64,000 nucleotides of DNA from Streptomyces zhaozhouensis (GCF_900230195.1 NZ_OCNE01000004.1:1-64000); one strand, 5' to 3'; counted from the first letter of the stretch, positions 1-9,058 are shown. Translations and numbers: made by a program. The notes: generated by a model not told the origin, from the letters alone.

Positions 1-418
1 GCCTCGTCGCCGGCGCGGCCCACCCAGTCGGTGGCGTCGCCGAGCGCGGACTGCGCGGAGGCCAGATCCGCTTGCGCGGTGATCGCGCGGTCCAAGGCCC
101 GGTCGGCCATGCCCTGCGCGGTCTGCAACTTCGGCCAGTAGGTGTGCAGCGCCTGCGAGCAGAGGGAATACGAATCCTCCAGCTTCGTCAGGTTGTCCGG
201 AACACCGTCGAACTCACGGCGGAACGCCTCCGCCGACAACCCCGCCCACTCCAGCATGGCGCGCTCGCCCGCCATGCCCCGGATCTTGCCAAGCGCCTCG
301 CCGACATCGTCGGCGAACTCCTCCAATTCGTCGGCCAGTTCCCGGACGCTGTCCGGATCACCCGGCGTCGGGTCCCGGTCCATTTCCACGGGTGACCAGT
401 CAGACGGTCGCGCCATGA
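1..418 (-). CDS. putative T7SS-secreted protein, N-terminal part (cut by window edge)
   Basis: The leftward frame starts at an ATG (rc of CAT 416-418) behind a G-rich run and stays open to base 1, giving 139 residues. It opens MARPSDWSPVEMDRDPTPGD, followed by a helical region with W/G-containing turns typical of the N-terminal module annotated as putative T7SS-secreted protein in Streptomyces. In that family the module (a WXG100-like helical hairpin) is usually fused to a C-terminal effector, often an RHS or polymorphic-toxin domain. The C-terminal part is outside the window, so the effector activity cannot be stated. The module identity is recognised from family knowledge; the secretion route is inferred. 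Confidence 0.75.
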
Positions 419-453
419 TCCCCCCACGGTCGCGCTCCCCAAAGTAGACAAAA

Positions 454-482
454 ACACTAGCCGACGAGAGAAGGGTGAGCAA
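454..482 (-). promoter_or_regulatory. candidate promoter of the T7SS-type gene
   Basis: On the minus strand TTGCTC (rc of 477-482) and TAGTGT (rc of 454-459) are separated by exactly 17 bases, about 35 bases upstream of the ATG at 418. This fits an HrdB-type promoter. Confidence 0.45.
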
Positions 483-722
483 TGCGTCACCGGTCGACAC
501 CTGGGGTGACGCCGTGCCCAGATGTGGCAAAGGGGTACATCGGGGACGCCGCGTCGGACAACCGCCGGTCTTCCGACCGCAGTCGAAGGCGCGTTTGCCG
601 GTGAGTGGGGTGATGCGCTTGTACCGTTCGGGCTGGCCGCACTGCTTCCTCCGGCGCCGGAGGAGGACCCAGTGGGCTGAGAAGCCGTCAGGACGGCCTC
701 GAAAACGGTAAGGCGGGGGCGA
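483..722. other. intergenic, no convincing gene; perfect 18-bp palindrome at 647-664
   Basis: No reading frame here has a recognisable product or a ribosome-binding site. The only clear structure is the perfect palindrome TCCTCCGGCGCCGGAGGA at 647-664, of unknown role. The adjoining terminator at 723-751 is listed separately. Confidence 0.5.
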
Positions 723-751
723 AGCCGCCCGCCCCCCACGGGCGGGCGGCT
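723..751. terminator. terminator downstream of the TAP-like peptidase
   Basis: A perfect 12-bp inverted repeat, AGCCGCCCGCCC (723-734) and GGGCGGGCGGCT (740-751), has a 5-base loop. It lies 25 bases beyond the leftward stop codon at 776. Confidence 0.75.
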
Positions 752-775
752 CCGCGTCCGGTGAGGAACCGGCCG

Positions 776-2527
776 TCAGGAGCGGGCCGGGGTCCCCCAG
801 AGGGAGCGGTCGGCGAGGGCATCCCGGGCGCGGTCCTCCAGGGACCCCCGCTCCTCGGCGCCTTCGGCCCCGCGCTCGGCGGGCGGGGCGTCGTCCGCCG
901 GGACGTCCGGGCGCGGCGCGGCGTCGCACTCCGAACGGGAGGGCGGCAGCACGCCGTTGACCAGGTAGTCGGTGACCTTCTCCGTCACGCACTCGTTCAG
1001 CCCGAAGAGCCCGTGGGTGCCGCTGTCGCGGACGGATATCAGCTGGTTGTCCAGGGTGTCGGCCATCGCCGGGCCGCCCTCGTACTGCGTCGCCGGGTCG
1101 CCGTCGGCCTGGATCACCAGCCCCGTCGGGTAGCCGTCGCGCTCCAGCTCCACCAGCGGCTCCGGCGGGTCGAAGCTCCGGAAGGTGCAGGTGGTCGGCG
1201 CGGCCCCGACCACTCCGCTGCCGTTCATGTCGTAGTACGGGTACCGCTCGCGGTACTCCCGCATGTCCTCGTGGTAGGTGGCCAGGTCGGTCGGCCAGTC
1301 GGCCTCGCAGGTGACCGTGTCGTACACCCCGGAGTCGACCCGCGGGATGCCCTGCTCGGTCAGGATGTTCGCCGCCGCGGCGCCCGCGTCGTGCGACAGG
1401 GGGACGTCCTCGGCCGAGGCCGCGCGCAGCTCGACCATGACCTCGGCGACCACGTCCCACACCGTGCGGGGCTGGGTGCCCAGGGCGAGGAAGGTGTCGA
1501 GCGCGTCCCGGTCGAACTCCCTCGGCCAGTAGGTCGGCCAGTCCTCCGGCCGCTCACGGTCGATCACCACCGGGCTCTCGGCCAGCTCGGCGGCCAGCGC
1601 CTCCGTGGTCGCCAGCACCTCCTCCTGGGAGGCGCCCAGCCCGAAGGTGTCGTCGCGCTCGCCGACCCACTCGGCCCACGCCTCCACGTTGGCCCGGACG
1701 CCGACGGACTGCTGGAGCGCCTGCTCCCGCCACAGCCAGTCCGGGTGGATCGAGGAGTCCAGCACGCTGCGGTTCAGCCCCTCGGGGAAGAGGCTGCCGT
1801 AGACCGCGCCCAGATAGGTGCCGTAGGAGTAGCCCAGGTAGTTGATCTTCTCCTCGCCGAGCGCGGCGCGGATCACGTCCATGTCGCGCGCGGTGTTGGC
1901 CGTGTTGATGTGGGGGCGGATGCCGCCGCCCGCGCGCTCGCACGCCTCCTCACGCGCCTGCGCGTACGCCGTGTACTCCGCGAACTGCTCGTCGGTGGGC
2001 CGCGTGGTGTCCGGCCGCCGCTCCTCCACCGTCTCGCACATGAGCTGGCTGGAGCGGCCGACGCCGCGCGGGTCGAAGCCGATCAGGTCGAAGCTCTCCG
2101 CGACCTCGTAGTCGCGTGCCCCGAGCGGCATCGCCAGACCGCCCCCGCCGGGGCCGCCCGGGTTGAACATCAGGACGCCCTGCCGGCGCTTCCCGTCCTT
2201 CGCCTTGATCCGGCTGACCTCGATGCGGAGCGAACCCTCCTCGGGCGCCTCGTAGTTCAACGGGACGAGCACCGTGGAGCACTCCATGTACTTCCACTGG
2301 CCCTGCCACGGATCGACGATGATGCCGTCCTCCGGCTGCTCCGACGGCGGTGGCTGCTCCCACTCCGGGCACGGGGCCCAGTCGAGCTCCTGGCCGTAGA
2401 ACTCCGCCAACTCGCCGTCCTCCGCGCCGTGGGCCGGTGCTCCGACCGCCACCGCGACCAGCGCCGTCATCCCGAAGGCGAGCGCGACTCCTCCGCCGCG
2501 CCGAACCGCTCTTCTCCCACGCACCAC
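776..2527 (-). CDS. secreted alpha/beta-hydrolase peptidase, TAP-like (tripeptidyl aminopeptidase family S33)
   Basis: This is a 583-residue extracytoplasmic serine peptidase of the Streptomyces tripeptidyl-aminopeptidase type, releasing short peptides from N-termini. The N-terminus has an Arg-rich n-region, a hydrophobic stretch (about residues 14-31) and an AHGA cleavage-like site near residue 35. An oxyanion-type NPGGPGGGG follows near residues 122-130, the nucleophile motif GYSYG is at 232-236 (Ser234), and a catalytic His lies in SGTHG near the C-terminus, where the TAP_C domain sits. The start is one of two adjacent GTG codons (2527 or 2524) behind GGGAG. It lies 65 bases downstream of the histidine kinase gene, so it is probably co-transcribed with the two-component system. 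Confidence 0.88.
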   Translation of the reverse strand: MVRGRRAVRRGGGVALAFGMTALVAVAVGAPAHGAEDGELAEFYGQELDWAPCPEWEQPPPSEQPEDGIIVDPWQGQWKYMECSTVLVPLNYEAPEEGSLRIEVSRIKAKDGKRRQGVLMFNPGGPGGGGLAMPLGARDYEVAESFDLIGFDPRGVGRSSQLMCETVEERRPDTTRPTDEQFAEYTAYAQAREEACERAGGGIRPHINTANTARDMDVIRAALGEEKINYLGYSYGTYLGAVYGSLFPEGLNRSVLDSSIHPDWLWREQALQQSVGVRANVEAWAEWVGERDDTFGLGASQEEVLATTEALAAELAESPVVIDRERPEDWPTYWPREFDRDALDTFLALGTQPRTVWDVVAEVMVELRAASAEDVPLSHDAGAAAANILTEQGIPRVDSGVYDTVTCEADWPTDLATYHEDMREYRERYPYYDMNGSGVVGAAPTTCTFRSFDPPEPLVELERDGYPTGLVIQADGDPATQYEGGPAMADTLDNQLISVRDSGTHGLFGLNECVTEKVTDYLVNGVLPPSRSECDAAPRPDVPADDAPPAERGAEGAEERGSLEDRARDALADRSLWGTPARS

Positions 2528-2592
2528 CGGTGCTCCCGTCGTCGTCCAACAAGACGGGAGCAACGCTAGGGAGCGGGACGTTGCGAGAACGT

Positions 2593-3888
2593 TCAGAAAG
2601 GGGGGTCCGCGAGCGGCAGATCCAACCGCACGGCGAGTCCGCCCTCGCGCGGCGCGCCGAGCCGCAGCGTGCCGTCGTGCGCGGTGGCGACGGCCGTCAC
2701 CAGGGCGAGCCCGAGTCCGTGGCCCGCGCCCCGCCGCTTGACCCGGCCGTCCCCGCGCACGAACGGCTCGACCAGCGAGGGGACCCGCTCGGGCGCCACC
2801 ACCGGGCCCGTGTTGACCACGGTCAGCCGCGCCGCGCCGTGCTCGGTCGACGGCCGCACCTCGGCGTGGCCACCGCGGTGGTTGTGACGGAGCGCGTTGC
2901 GCACCAGGTTCGACAGGGCCTGGCGTATCAGCACCGGGTCGCCAAGGGCCCAGACCGACCTTCCCTCGGCACGGCGCAGCTCGACGCCGGCGGCCTCGGC
3001 CTCGGCGCGGTGCCGTTCGATCACGGAACGGGCCAGCGCCGACAGCTCCACCGGCTCGCGGACCCGGACGCCGCCCTCCGCGTCGCAGAGGTCGAGCAGC
3101 GCGTTGACCGTCTCGATGTTGGCGCGGTTCATTTCGCGGACGCGCCCGGCGAGCGCGCGGAACTCCGCGGCGTCCGTCTCCGGGTCGTCCAGCGCCACGT
3201 CGATCATCGTCTGCGTCGTGGCCAGCGGGGTCCGCAGTTCGTGCGAGGCGTTGGCCGCGAAGCGCCGGTGCGAGGCGAAGGAACGCTCCAGGGAGGCGAG
3301 CATCCGGTCGAAGGTGTCGGCGAGGTCGCTGACCTCGTCCCTGGGACCCTCCAGGCCCACGCGGTGGTCCAGATTCCCCGTGGCGGCGCGGGTGGCCGCG
3401 AGGTTGATCGCGGCCAGCGGCTTGATGATCCGGCCGGCGACTATCCATCCGACGGCGGCGCCGAGCAGGGCGAGCGCCGCCAGCGCGATCCCCGAGACCA
3501 GCAGGAAGGTGTCGAGGAAGTCGTCCGCGCTCCGGATCTCGACGGCCCCGCCGGCGCCCGGGTCCACCCGCTCGAACGGGGTGGCCCCGCCGAACGCCTC
3601 GGTGAGCTGGAACGCCGGGACGTACCGCATGAAGAGATAGACGATCAGGATGAAGACGGCCACCGAGCCGGTGACCATGCCCGCGTAGCTCAGGGCCAGC
3701 CGCGCCCGGATCGGCAGCCCCGACCGGAACGGCGGCCGCAGCCACTCTCCGGGGAGCCGAGGGGGCCTGGCGGCGGGTCCGTCGGGGAGCGCCGGCCGCG
3801 AGGGGGTGTGCCACTCCGCCGCCCACTCCCCTCGCGCGGCCGACCGCTCCGACTGCTCCGACCGCTCCGTCAGCTCCTGGGGCGTCAT
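2593..3888 (-). CDS. two-component sensor histidine kinase (CutS-like)
   Basis: This 431-residue membrane kinase has two transmembrane segments (about 66-89 and 127-151) flanking a short extracytoplasmic loop. A HAMP linker (about 152-204) follows, then a HisKA box ANASHELRTPL with the phospho-acceptor His216. The ATPase domain shows the N box (SNLVRNALRH) and G box (GHGLGLALV). The start ATG was chosen at 3888 because GAGGAGG lies 5 bases upstream; longer in-frame extensions run into tandem repeats. It pairs with the upstream response regulator at 4105-4764. The pairing resembles CutR/CutS of Streptomyces, but the stimulus cannot be read from the sequence. Confidence 0.88.
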   Translation of the reverse strand: MTPQELTERSEQSERSAARGEWAAEWHTPSRPALPDGPAARPPRLPGEWLRPPFRSGLPIRARLALSYAGMVTGSVAVFILIVYLFMRYVPAFQLTEAFGGATPFERVDPGAGGAVEIRSADDFLDTFLLVSGIALAALALLGAAVGWIVAGRIIKPLAAINLAATRAATGNLDHRVGLEGPRDEVSDLADTFDRMLASLERSFASHRRFAANASHELRTPLATTQTMIDVALDDPETDAAEFRALAGRVREMNRANIETVNALLDLCDAEGGVRVREPVELSALARSVIERHRAEAEAAGVELRRAEGRSVWALGDPVLIRQALSNLVRNALRHNHRGGHAEVRPSTEHGAARLTVVNTGPVVAPERVPSLVEPFVRGDGRVKRRGAGHGLGLALVTAVATAHDGTLRLGAPREGGLAVRLDLPLADPPF

Positions 3889-3953
3889 CCCGGCCTCCTC
3901 ACGTCCGCCACGCCTCACGTTCGCCACGCCTCGCTCCCGCAACGCGTCACCGC

Positions 3954-4088
3954 CCCTCATCGCCTCGCCGCGCGTCACCGTCCCTCACCGCGTCACCGTC
4001 CCTCATCGCCTCGCCGCGCGTCACCGTCCCTCACCGCGTCACCGTCCCTCATCGCTTCGCCGCGCTTCGCCGCGCTTCGCCGCGCTTC
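3954..4088. repeat. 46-bp tandem repeat followed by 10-bp repeats
   Basis: Two exact 46-bp units (3954-3999 and 4000-4045) begin CCCTCATCGCCTCGCCGCGC. A truncated third copy starts at 4046, and a run of the 10-mer CTTCGCCGCG follows. The array fills most of the 216-bp gap between the response regulator and kinase genes of one leftward unit. Confidence 0.9.
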
Positions 4089-4104
4089 GCCGCCTCGTCA
4101 GGCC

Positions 4105-4764
4105 TCAGCGTCCGAAGCGATAGCCCGCGCCCGGAACGGTCTGGATCACCCAGGGCTTGCCAAGGCGTTTGCGCAGCGTGGAGATGGTGACGCGGGGGGA
4201 GTTGGTGAAGAGGTTGGCGTTGGAGTCCCACGCCTGCTCCAGGATCGCCTCCGCGCTCAGCACCCCGCCCTCGGCCTTCATCAGGACCTGGAGCACCGCG
4301 AACTCCTTGGGACTCAGCCGCACCTCGCGCCCGCCGCGCGCCACCTCACGCCGGAACGGGTCGAGCCGCACGCCCAGCGACTCCAGCACCGGCGGACGCG
4401 CCGGCTGGGCGCGGCGCTCCAGCGCGCGCAGCCGCGCGACCAGCTCTGGCAGCTCGAAGGGCTTCGGCAGATAGTCATCGGCGCCGATCTCGAAGCCGGA
4501 GACGCGGTCCCAGAGCGACCCCGCCGCCGTCAGCATCAGCACCCGCAGCCGGGGATGCTCGGCGGCGATCCGCCGGCACACCTCGTCGCCGTGCACCCCG
4601 GGCAGGTCCCGGTCGAGGAGCACCACCTCGTAGTCGCCGTCCGCGATGGCCTCCAGCGCGGCCTCGCCGTCGTGGACCACGTCGGCGGCGATCGTCGCCC
4701 GGCGCAGCCCGGCCCGGATCGCGTCGGCGAGGTACGGCTCGTCCTCGACGATCAGTACACGCAT
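4105..4764 (-). CDS. OmpR-family response regulator (CutR-like)
   Basis: This 219-residue regulator starts MRVLIVEDEP. The receiver domain has the acidic pair E8/D9, phospho-acceptor Asp51 in LLDRDLPG and the conserved Lys in PKPF. The C-terminal winged helix (about 125-219) ends in the typical VPGAGYRFGR. The ATG at 4764 has GAGGAG seven bases upstream. Overall sequence style and length match CutR of Streptomyces. It precedes its kinase but is separated from it by a tandem repeat, which may uncouple their expression (inference). Confidence 0.9.
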   Translation of the reverse strand: MRVLIVEDEPYLADAIRAGLRRATIAADVVHDGEAALEAIADGDYEVVLLDRDLPGVHGDEVCRRIAAEHPRLRVLMLTAAGSLWDRVSGFEIGADDYLPKPFELPELVARLRALERRAQPARPPVLESLGVRLDPFRREVARGGREVRLSPKEFAVLQVLMKAEGGVLSAEAILEQAWDSNANLFTNSPRVTISTLRKRLGKPWVIQTVPGAGYRFGR

Positions 4765-5443
4765 GACTGGACTCCTCGCTCGGCACCGCTCCACCACGCC
4801 CCGCAAGCACCCAACCACGCGCCATGTTCCGAGAATGTAAAGGGGGCCGTGGAAGTCGAAACCACGTCAAAAGCCCCTGCGCGCGCCCCGTTTGTCCGCG
4901 CCGACGGCTCCTCGGCACCGTGCCCCGAAGGGCACCGTTCCCCCCGATGTTCCGCCAGAGCCCTCCCGTCCGCGACCGGCGAGTAAAGTTTCCTGGAGAT
5001 TCCGTGGAGGATCGGCGCCCGGGGCTCCTCGGGAGGTTCGCGACGCGAACGTACTGGGTCGTACGGGTTCGCGTCCCATGTGTGCGCCGTTCGCGTCGCC
5101 CCGCGCGCCCCCCGCCGCGCCGAGTCGCCGGAGCCGCGCCGCCCTCCCTCGTCCCGTCGCAGGTCAGCGCGGTGCCCTGGGGGTCGCCCGAGGCCCGGGG
5201 GTGGGCGGAGGCGCCGTGCGGGGTGTAGCCGGCCCCCCTCGCTGAGTGGCCGGAGGTCCGGAGAGGGAGGGGGGCCACGGCCCTCGGAGGGCCCTCGCCG
5301 GCCGCCCTAGTCTGTGAGCCGTTGTCAGGACCAGGCGACCGCGAGCAGCGGCGAACCGGGCGGTCCGCGCTTCCGTTGTGCGAAGTCGGCTCCCGCGGCC
5401 CCGCGTTCGGGACGCACGCGCCGCCCCATCTCTCGGAGGAACC
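4765..5443. other. 679-bp divergent intergenic region with repeated GTTCGCG sites and hairpins
   Basis: No credible gene was found. GTTCGCG occurs at 5036, 5067 and 5089, and its complement at 5044; together 5036-5050 form a perfect 15-bp palindrome. A 10-bp inverted repeat pairs GGCCCCCCTC (5231-5240) with GAGGGGGGCC (5267-5276). A small hairpin GGCCCTC-G-GAGGGCC lies at 5279-5293. The region must hold promoters for the leftward regulator and the rightward hydrolase, but neither has a convincing -35/-10 pair. Confidence 0.55.
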
Positions 5444-6370
5444 GTGATACGCAGAATCGGTACGACCGCCGCCGCCGCGCTGTGCTGCACCCTGGCGGGC
5501 GTGGGCCTCGTGGGCTGTGACGACGAGGCGGAGCCCGCCGAGTCGTCGGAGTCCTCGGACAGCGCGGCGTCGGACGAGGAGACCGACGAGGCGGGCACGC
5601 CCGGGGGCGCGGGCGTCGAGCAGATCGAGCTCGACGGGCAGACCGTCGACGTCAACATCCACTGCGCCGGCGAGTCGGCCGAGGGCCAGCCGGTCGTCTT
5701 CCTGCTGCACGGCGGCGGCGAGGACCTGACCAACATGGCCGACCTCCAGGAGACGTTGAGCGCCGACGGGCAGGTCTGCTCCTACGACAGGCTCGGCGCC
5801 GGCGGCAGCGACGCGCCGCTCGGCCCGCAGGACTTCGAGGACACCGGCACCATCCTCGGCGGCGTGATCGAGGAGGTCGCCTCGGGCAAGCCGGTCGTGC
5901 TGGCCGGGCACTCCATGGGCGGGCTGATCGCCGCCCGCTACGCGCCGGAGAACGAGCAAGTCGCGGGCGTCGTCCTGCTGGACGCCACCGGGCCCAACGC
6001 GGCTGCCGACTTCGCCGAGCGCATCCCCGAGGACGTCGAGGGCCCCGCGGCCGAACTGCGCGCCGCCCAGCTCGCGGTCTTCGAGGGGCAGAACCCGGAG
6101 CAGCTGGTCTTCGCCGACGGCGACGTCGTGCCCGCCGGCGACATCCCGGTGCGGGTGCTCCAGCACGGCGTCCAGTACCTCGCGGAGCTGGACCCCGAGT
6201 ACGGCGAGGGCCTGGAGGAGGACTGGACCGCCGCGCAGGAGGAGTGGCTGAGCCTCTCAAGCGACAGCGAGCGGACCGTGGTCGAGAACGCCGGCCACTA
6301 CATCCACACCGACGCGCCCGAGGCCGCCGTCGAGGCGATCTCGGACGTCGTCGCCCGCGCCGCCGGCTGA
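5444..6370 (+). CDS. alpha/beta-hydrolase lipoprotein
   Basis: The GTG at 5444 has GGAGGA three bases upstream and gives 308 residues. A short signal peptide ends in the lipobox LVGC (Cys about residue 24). An acidic, Ser-rich linker follows, then an alpha/beta-hydrolase fold. The HG oxyanion motif (LLHGGG), the nucleophile elbow AGHSMGG and the terminal catalytic His in NAGHYIH are all visible. It is probably a cell-surface esterase or lipase-like enzyme; the substrate is unknown. It stands alone, convergent with the MMPL gene and separated from it by a strong bidirectional terminator. Confidence 0.85.
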   Translation: MIRRIGTTAAAALCCTLAGVGLVGCDDEAEPAESSESSDSAASDEETDEAGTPGGAGVEQIELDGQTVDVNIHCAGESAEGQPVVFLLHGGGEDLTNMADLQETLSADGQVCSYDRLGAGGSDAPLGPQDFEDTGTILGGVIEEVASGKPVVLAGHSMGGLIAARYAPENEQVAGVVLLDATGPNAAADFAERIPEDVEGPAAELRAAQLAVFEGQNPEQLVFADGDVVPAGDIPVRVLQHGVQYLAELDPEYGEGLEEDWTAAQEEWLSLSSDSERTVVENAGHYIHTDAPEAAVEAISDVVARAAG

Positions 6371-6387
6371 CCCGCCGCCGGCTGACC
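6358..6387. repeat. 15-bp tandem duplication containing the stop codon
   Basis: CGCCGCCGGCTGACC occurs twice back to back (6358-6372 and 6373-6387). The first copy supplies the TGA stop of the hydrolase gene and the second repeats it in frame. Confidence 0.9.
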
Positions 6388-6440
6388 GGGCGCCGGCCGG
6401 ACGGCGCCGTCGGCCGACCGCGCGCCGCCGGGACGACGCC

Positions 6441-6481
6441 GACCGCCGGGCGCCCACCCCCTCCGTGGGCGCCCGGCGGTC
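6441..6481. terminator. bidirectional terminator between convergent genes
   Basis: A perfect 17-bp stem, GACCGCCGGGCGCCCAC (6441-6457) with its complement (6465-6481), encloses a 7-base loop. It lies between the convergent hydrolase and MMPL genes. Confidence 0.88.
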
Positions 6482-6507
6482 GTGTCGTCGTGCGGAGGGT
6501 CCGGACC

Positions 6508-8757
6508 TCACACGCCGCTCGGGTCCTTCGCGCGTGCGACGGCCGCCGGCCGCTCGTCCGTGCCGATCAGCGCGGGCACCGGCTCCTCGTCCCCGCCGCC
6601 CTCGCTCAGGCCGAACCTGTCGTGGAACCGGCGCAGCGGACCCGGCGCCCACCAGGCGTTACGCCCCAGCACCCGCATCGCGGCCGGCACCAGCACGCCC
6701 CGGATGGCGACCGCGTCGATGAGGATCGCGAGCCCGGTGGCGATGCCGAACATCTGCATGAAGCTGATCTGCGACGTCCCGAAGGCGAAGAAGCTCACCG
6801 CGAGCACCACGGCCGCCGCGCTGACGATCCGCCCGGTGTGGCCGAGGCCGCCCGCGACGGCGGTCTCGTTGTCCGCGCCCTGGTCGTGCAGCTCCTTGAT
6901 GCGGCTGGTGACGAAGACCTCGTAGTCCATCGACAGGCCGAAGGCGATGCAGAAGACGAGCACCACCATCGAGGTGTCCATCGGCTGCGCGGTGAAGCCG
7001 AACACCGAGTCCAGGTTGCCCTCCTGGTACATCCAGGTCACCACGCCGAGCGCGGCGCCCATGCTCACCAGGTTCAGCAGCAGGGCGCGGACCGGCTGCA
7101 CCACGCTGCCGGTGAAGAGGAAGAGCAGCGCGAACGTCGTGAGCACCACCAGCGTCGCGGCCAGCGGAACCCAGGAGCCGATCGTGGCGTTGGAGTCGAC
7201 CAGCGCGGCGTCCGTCCCGCCCACCAGCGGCTCGGCCGTCGTGGGGGAGGCCACCTCGCGGACGTCGTGGACCAGGTCCTGGGCCTCGTCCGACTTGGGG
7301 GTCAGCACGCTGACCACGTTGATCCGCTGCGCGTCGTCGCGGCCGAGGCCGGGGTTGCCGGGGCCCGCGGGGGCGCCGTCGGCGTAGGTGCCGGCGCTGG
7401 TCTCGACGCGCACCACGCCGTCGAGACCGGCGAGTTCGGTGGCGTAGGAGTCCAGCGCGGGCGCGTCCACCGGGGCGTCGACGACGATCCGCAGGGCGCT
7501 GTCGTCGTTGCCCTCGAAGTTCTCCTGGAGCGCGGCCGAGACCCGGCGGCTCTCGGCGTTCTCCGGCAGCACCCGCTCGTCGGCGGTGCCGAAGGTGATG
7601 CCGAGCAGCGGGCTCGCCGCGACGAGCAGCACCGCGAGCACCGGCAGCGCGGTGAGCGCCGGGCGGCGCATCACGGCGCGGGCCGTCCGGCCCCACCCGG
7701 ACTCGCGACCCCCGCCGCGCCCGCGTCCGACCCACGGCATCCGGCCCCCGTTGATCCGGTGGCCCAGCACCCTCAGCAGCGCGGGCAGCACGAAGAGGGT
7801 GGCCAGCGCCGCGATGGCGACGACGCCGACACCGGCGTAGCCGAAGGAGCGCAGGAAGTACTGCGGGAAGACCATCAGCGCGCCGAGCGCGGCGGCGACC
7901 GTGGCCGCCGAGAACGCGACCGTGCGGCCCGCGGTGCGCACCGTGTGGCGGACGGCCCCCTCGACGGAGGCGCCGGCGGCCAGTCGCTCGCGGAAGCGGC
8001 TGACCATCAGCAGCGCGTAGTCGATGCCGAGTCCGAGGCCGAGCGCGGTGGTGAGGTTGGTGGCGAGGATCGAGACGTCGGTGACGGTGCCGAGCAGGTA
8101 CAGCTGGGCGAACGTGCCGAGGATGGCGAGCACGCCGATGGCCAGCGGCAGCAGCGCCGCGACCACGCTGCCGAAGACGACGAGCAGCAGCAGGAGCGTC
8201 AACGGGATGGCGATGCCCTCGGCGAGCAGCAGGTCGTCGGTGACCTGCCCGTTCATCTCGTTGCCCACGGCGGCGCCGCCGCCGGCGCGGACGGTGAGTC
8301 CGCCGTCCAGCTCGCCGGTGTGGGCGTCGACGACGGCCTGGACGTTCTCCTCCAACTCCTTGTTCTCGCCCTCGACATGGGCCAGGACCAGGGCCTGGTC
8401 GCCGTCGGCCGAGCGCAGCGCGGGGCTCTCGGTGCCCCAGTAGGAGACGACGTTGGCGACGTTCCGCTCGTCGGCCAGCGCGGCGGTCAGCGCCCGGCCG
8501 CCGCGTTCGGCCTCCGGGGTGTCCACGCCGCCCTCGGGGGCGTCGACCAGCAGCACCAGGTTGGTCTCGCCGCCGAACTTCTCCTCGATGACCTCGTTGG
8601 CCCGGGACGACTCGGAGGACGGGTCGTCGAAGCCGCCCCCCACCAACTTCCCGAACGCGCCCATGCCGACGGCCCCCAGGAGGACCGTCGCCACGGTGGC
8701 GACGATCAGTACCAGCCGGGCCCGGCGAATCGCCAGTTCGGCTATGCGGTCAAACAC
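6508..8757 (-). CDS. MMPL-family RND transporter
   Basis: This 749-residue membrane exporter has the MMPL architecture: one N-terminal transmembrane helix, a large extracytoplasmic domain, a five-helix block, and a repeat of the same plan. The two intramembrane proton-relay motifs are GLGIDYALLMVSRFRE in the first half and GLSMDYEVFVTSRIKE in the second. The start is GTG at 8757, with AAGGAG seven bases upstream. It is divergent from a TetR regulator at 9059, the usual arrangement for regulated export of lipids, antibiotics or related small molecules in Streptomyces (ActII-3-like). The substrate is unknown. Confidence 0.92.
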   Translation of the reverse strand: MFDRIAELAIRRARLVLIVATVATVLLGAVGMGAFGKLVGGGFDDPSSESSRANEVIEEKFGGETNLVLLVDAPEGGVDTPEAERGGRALTAALADERNVANVVSYWGTESPALRSADGDQALVLAHVEGENKELEENVQAVVDAHTGELDGGLTVRAGGGAAVGNEMNGQVTDDLLLAEGIAIPLTLLLLLVVFGSVVAALLPLAIGVLAILGTFAQLYLLGTVTDVSILATNLTTALGLGLGIDYALLMVSRFRERLAAGASVEGAVRHTVRTAGRTVAFSAATVAAALGALMVFPQYFLRSFGYAGVGVVAIAALATLFVLPALLRVLGHRINGGRMPWVGRGRGGGRESGWGRTARAVMRRPALTALPVLAVLLVAASPLLGITFGTADERVLPENAESRRVSAALQENFEGNDDSALRIVVDAPVDAPALDSYATELAGLDGVVRVETSAGTYADGAPAGPGNPGLGRDDAQRINVVSVLTPKSDEAQDLVHDVREVASPTTAEPLVGGTDAALVDSNATIGSWVPLAATLVVLTTFALLFLFTGSVVQPVRALLLNLVSMGAALGVVTWMYQEGNLDSVFGFTAQPMDTSMVVLVFCIAFGLSMDYEVFVTSRIKELHDQGADNETAVAGGLGHTGRIVSAAAVVLAVSFFAFGTSQISFMQMFGIATGLAILIDAVAIRGVLVPAAMRVLGRNAWWAPGPLRRFHDRFGLSEGGGDEEPVPALIGTDERPAAVARAKDPSGV

Positions 8758-9058
8758 GGACGGACTCCTTCGTGTCCTTGAACTTGCGTCCTTGCGATGG
8801 GTGAAAAGCGGGCGAAGTGGGAGGAGTTGACCGTGAGTGGCCAGCGCGGATCGCCGCGCGGGCCGCTCGCCCCGTTCGGTGGCCCGGCTCGGAAGCCGTG
8901 CGGAGGTGGAAGAGGAACGGGAGGGGGAGGTGGAACGCGCCCCTCGTCGCCGGGGCTTGACGTTAGTGGGGTGCCGGAAGATTTGGCAGTGTGAGAATTT
9001 TCTGACGGAGGTGGGGGGCGGGGGTGTCCCGGCGCGGCCGCCGTCGTAGGGTCGCCGC
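8758..9058. promoter_or_regulatory. divergent promoter region of the MMPL and TetR genes
   Basis: The gap between the divergent starts contains AGAATTTTCT near 8995, with AGAA/TTCT arms, in an AT-rich patch inside otherwise GC-rich DNA. It also holds a TTGACG-like -35 near 8957. This is where a TetR operator is expected; the exact site is not certain. Confidence 0.35.

Noticed and set aside
475..711. 78-codon rightward open frame in the first intergenic region
   Set aside because: No ribosome-binding site, Arg-rich random composition, and overlap with the promoter of the leftward gene and a palindrome.
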